From Erythrobacter ramosus (GTDB lineage: Bacteria > Pseudomonadota > Alphaproteobacteria > Sphingomonadales > Sphingomonadaceae), in the NCBI RefSeq assembly GCF_009828055.1, contig NZ_WTYB01000002.1:124001-188000 (forward strand): a stretch of DNA of 64,000 bases, read 5' to 3'. Of the stretch, positions 63,313 through 64,000 are shown piece by piece. Every line of letters begins with the position of its first letter. The stretch's first letter is position 1. The position numbers were made by a program, and so were the translations under genes. The notes beneath the pieces were generated by a model that saw only the letters and a list, made by a program, of their open reading frames with translations, was not told the DNA's origin and searched no databases.

Positions 63313-64000
63313 TTATATGGGATGCGCGGCATGGGCGGTCTGGCGCAAGGTGAGGGTGACACGGGTGCCTTCGCCGGGCATAGCCTGCAAGGCATAGTCA
63401 GCTCCCACCGCCCTTGCGCGGACACGCATATTGGCAAGGCCGCGCCCTGCCTCGCCATCGCCGGTCCCGCCACTGCCATTGTCGGCAATCGCGATTTCGA
63501 CCCCGCCATCGCTGTGCTGGGCGATGGTGATCGCAATCTCGGTGCCGCTGGAATGCTTGAGCGCGTTGGTGACCGCCTCCTGCATGATGCGGAACACCTG
63601 CAACACATCGCGCGGGCCAAGATCGGGTGCGGCCAGCGCATCGGGCTGGCTCCAGCGGAAGGCGAAGCCCGCCGCTTCGACCCGCGGCTGCACCCGGGCG
63701 CGGAAGGTGGCGAGGGCGGCTTCGAGCGATTCCCCCACGGAATCCATCGAATCCACCATCAGCCGCATCTCGTCGATCACGCTCTGGAGCCCCTCGGCCA
63801 CCTTGGGGGGATCGGCCTCGCCCAGCCGCGCGCTCAGCATCATCGTCATCAGCTGGCTGCCCAGCCCATCGTGGAGATCGCGCATGATCCGGCGGCGTTC
63901 CTCGTCATGGGCCTGCGCGCGCACCAGCGCCTGTTCGCGCAAAGCGGCCTCGGCCAGTTCGGCCTCGCGCTGGGTGACCTTGGCTTGCAGCATTGCGTTG
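63313..64000 (-). CDS. sensor histidine kinase, C-terminal part
   Basis: The frame is open to the right edge, so the N-terminus (sensor region) is missing. Visible are a coiled-coil approach (VTQREAELAEAALREQAL), the HisKA_3 phosphorylation helix with His in RIMRDLHDGLGSQLMTMM, the HATPase N-box IMQEAVTNALKHSSG, and G boxes IADNGSGGTGDG and GRGLANMRVRA. This is a NarX/DegS-like kinase that pairs with the next response regulator. Confidence 0.92.
   Translation of the reverse strand, partial: NAMLQAKVTQREAELAEAALREQALVRAQAHDEERRRIMRDLHDGLGSQLMTMMLSARLGEADPPKVAEGLQSVIDEMRLMVDSMDSVGESLEAALATFRARVQPRVEAAGFAFRWSQPDALAAPDLGPRDVLQVFRIMQEAVTNALKHSSGTEIAITIAQHSDGGVEIAIADNGSGGTGDGEAGRGLANMRVRARAVGADYALQAMPGEGTRVTLTLRQTAHAAHPI

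Overview
The window looks like an ordinary chromosomal segment of a GC-rich alphaproteobacterium of the order Sphingomonadales, most like the Erythrobacteraceae (Erythrobacter/Porphyrobacter). This is a judgement from gene content, gene order and protein style; no database search was run. Genes are tightly packed on both strands, mostly in short operons joined by 1-4 base stop/start overlaps. No insertion sequence, integrase, phage gene, CRISPR array, rRNA or intact tRNA gene was seen.

Left part (1-10.6 kb): a truncated MpaB-type oxygenase gene, cobS and a class A penicillin-binding protein, then a long minus-strand run: pyrE, a serine hydrolase, pdxJ, a small membrane protein that appears to start at CTG, acpS, lepB, a DUF3089 hydrolase, ruvX, a 54-residue membrane protein and two hotdog thioesterases. 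From 10.6 to 22.1 kb the plus strand carries an aa3 cytochrome c oxidase operon (ctaC, ctaD, ctaB, a coxF-like small gene, ctaG, ctaE, DUF983, SURF1) that runs into thrC, a methyltransferase, folB, a Rossmann-like protein and the molybdopterin genes moaA, moaD and moaE.

At 22-24 kb an FNR-type regulator with [4Fe-4S] cysteines is cotranscribed with a lipoprotein. It faces a small membrane protein whose promoter carries an FNR-type box. rplU-rpmA follows, ending in a clear intrinsic terminator. From 25 to 43 kb come mixed housekeeping and accessory genes: GNAT, TetR, ygfZ, pyrC, rarD, astD, selO, a glycosyltransferase, a YfgM/BamB pair, an ICMT-like methyltransferase, gshA, rsmE, ubiA and an SRAP protein. 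At 43.8 kb a SoxR gene diverges from a VOC gene whose promoter contains a SoxR box in a 19-bp spacer.

Right part (44-64 kb): an ABC ATPase with a 1198-residue ABC-2 permease/M1 peptidase fusion, a SixA-like phosphatase, a DinG/XPD-like helicase, class I lysS behind a good promoter with a three-half-site repeat, a DUF1003 protein, a 2OG-Fe(II) oxygenase, an RcnB-family protein with 11-residue repeats, ettA, an M28 peptidase, an SDR, a stretch carrying a tRNA 3'-end-like remnant, and a two-component system coupled to a CopC-like protein that has no histidine or cysteine.

The points most worth following up are the CopC-like/two-component module, the SoxR-VOC promoter, the FNR-box promoter, the CTG-start gene, the lysS leader repeats, the RcnB hendecad repeats and the tRNA-like remnant.
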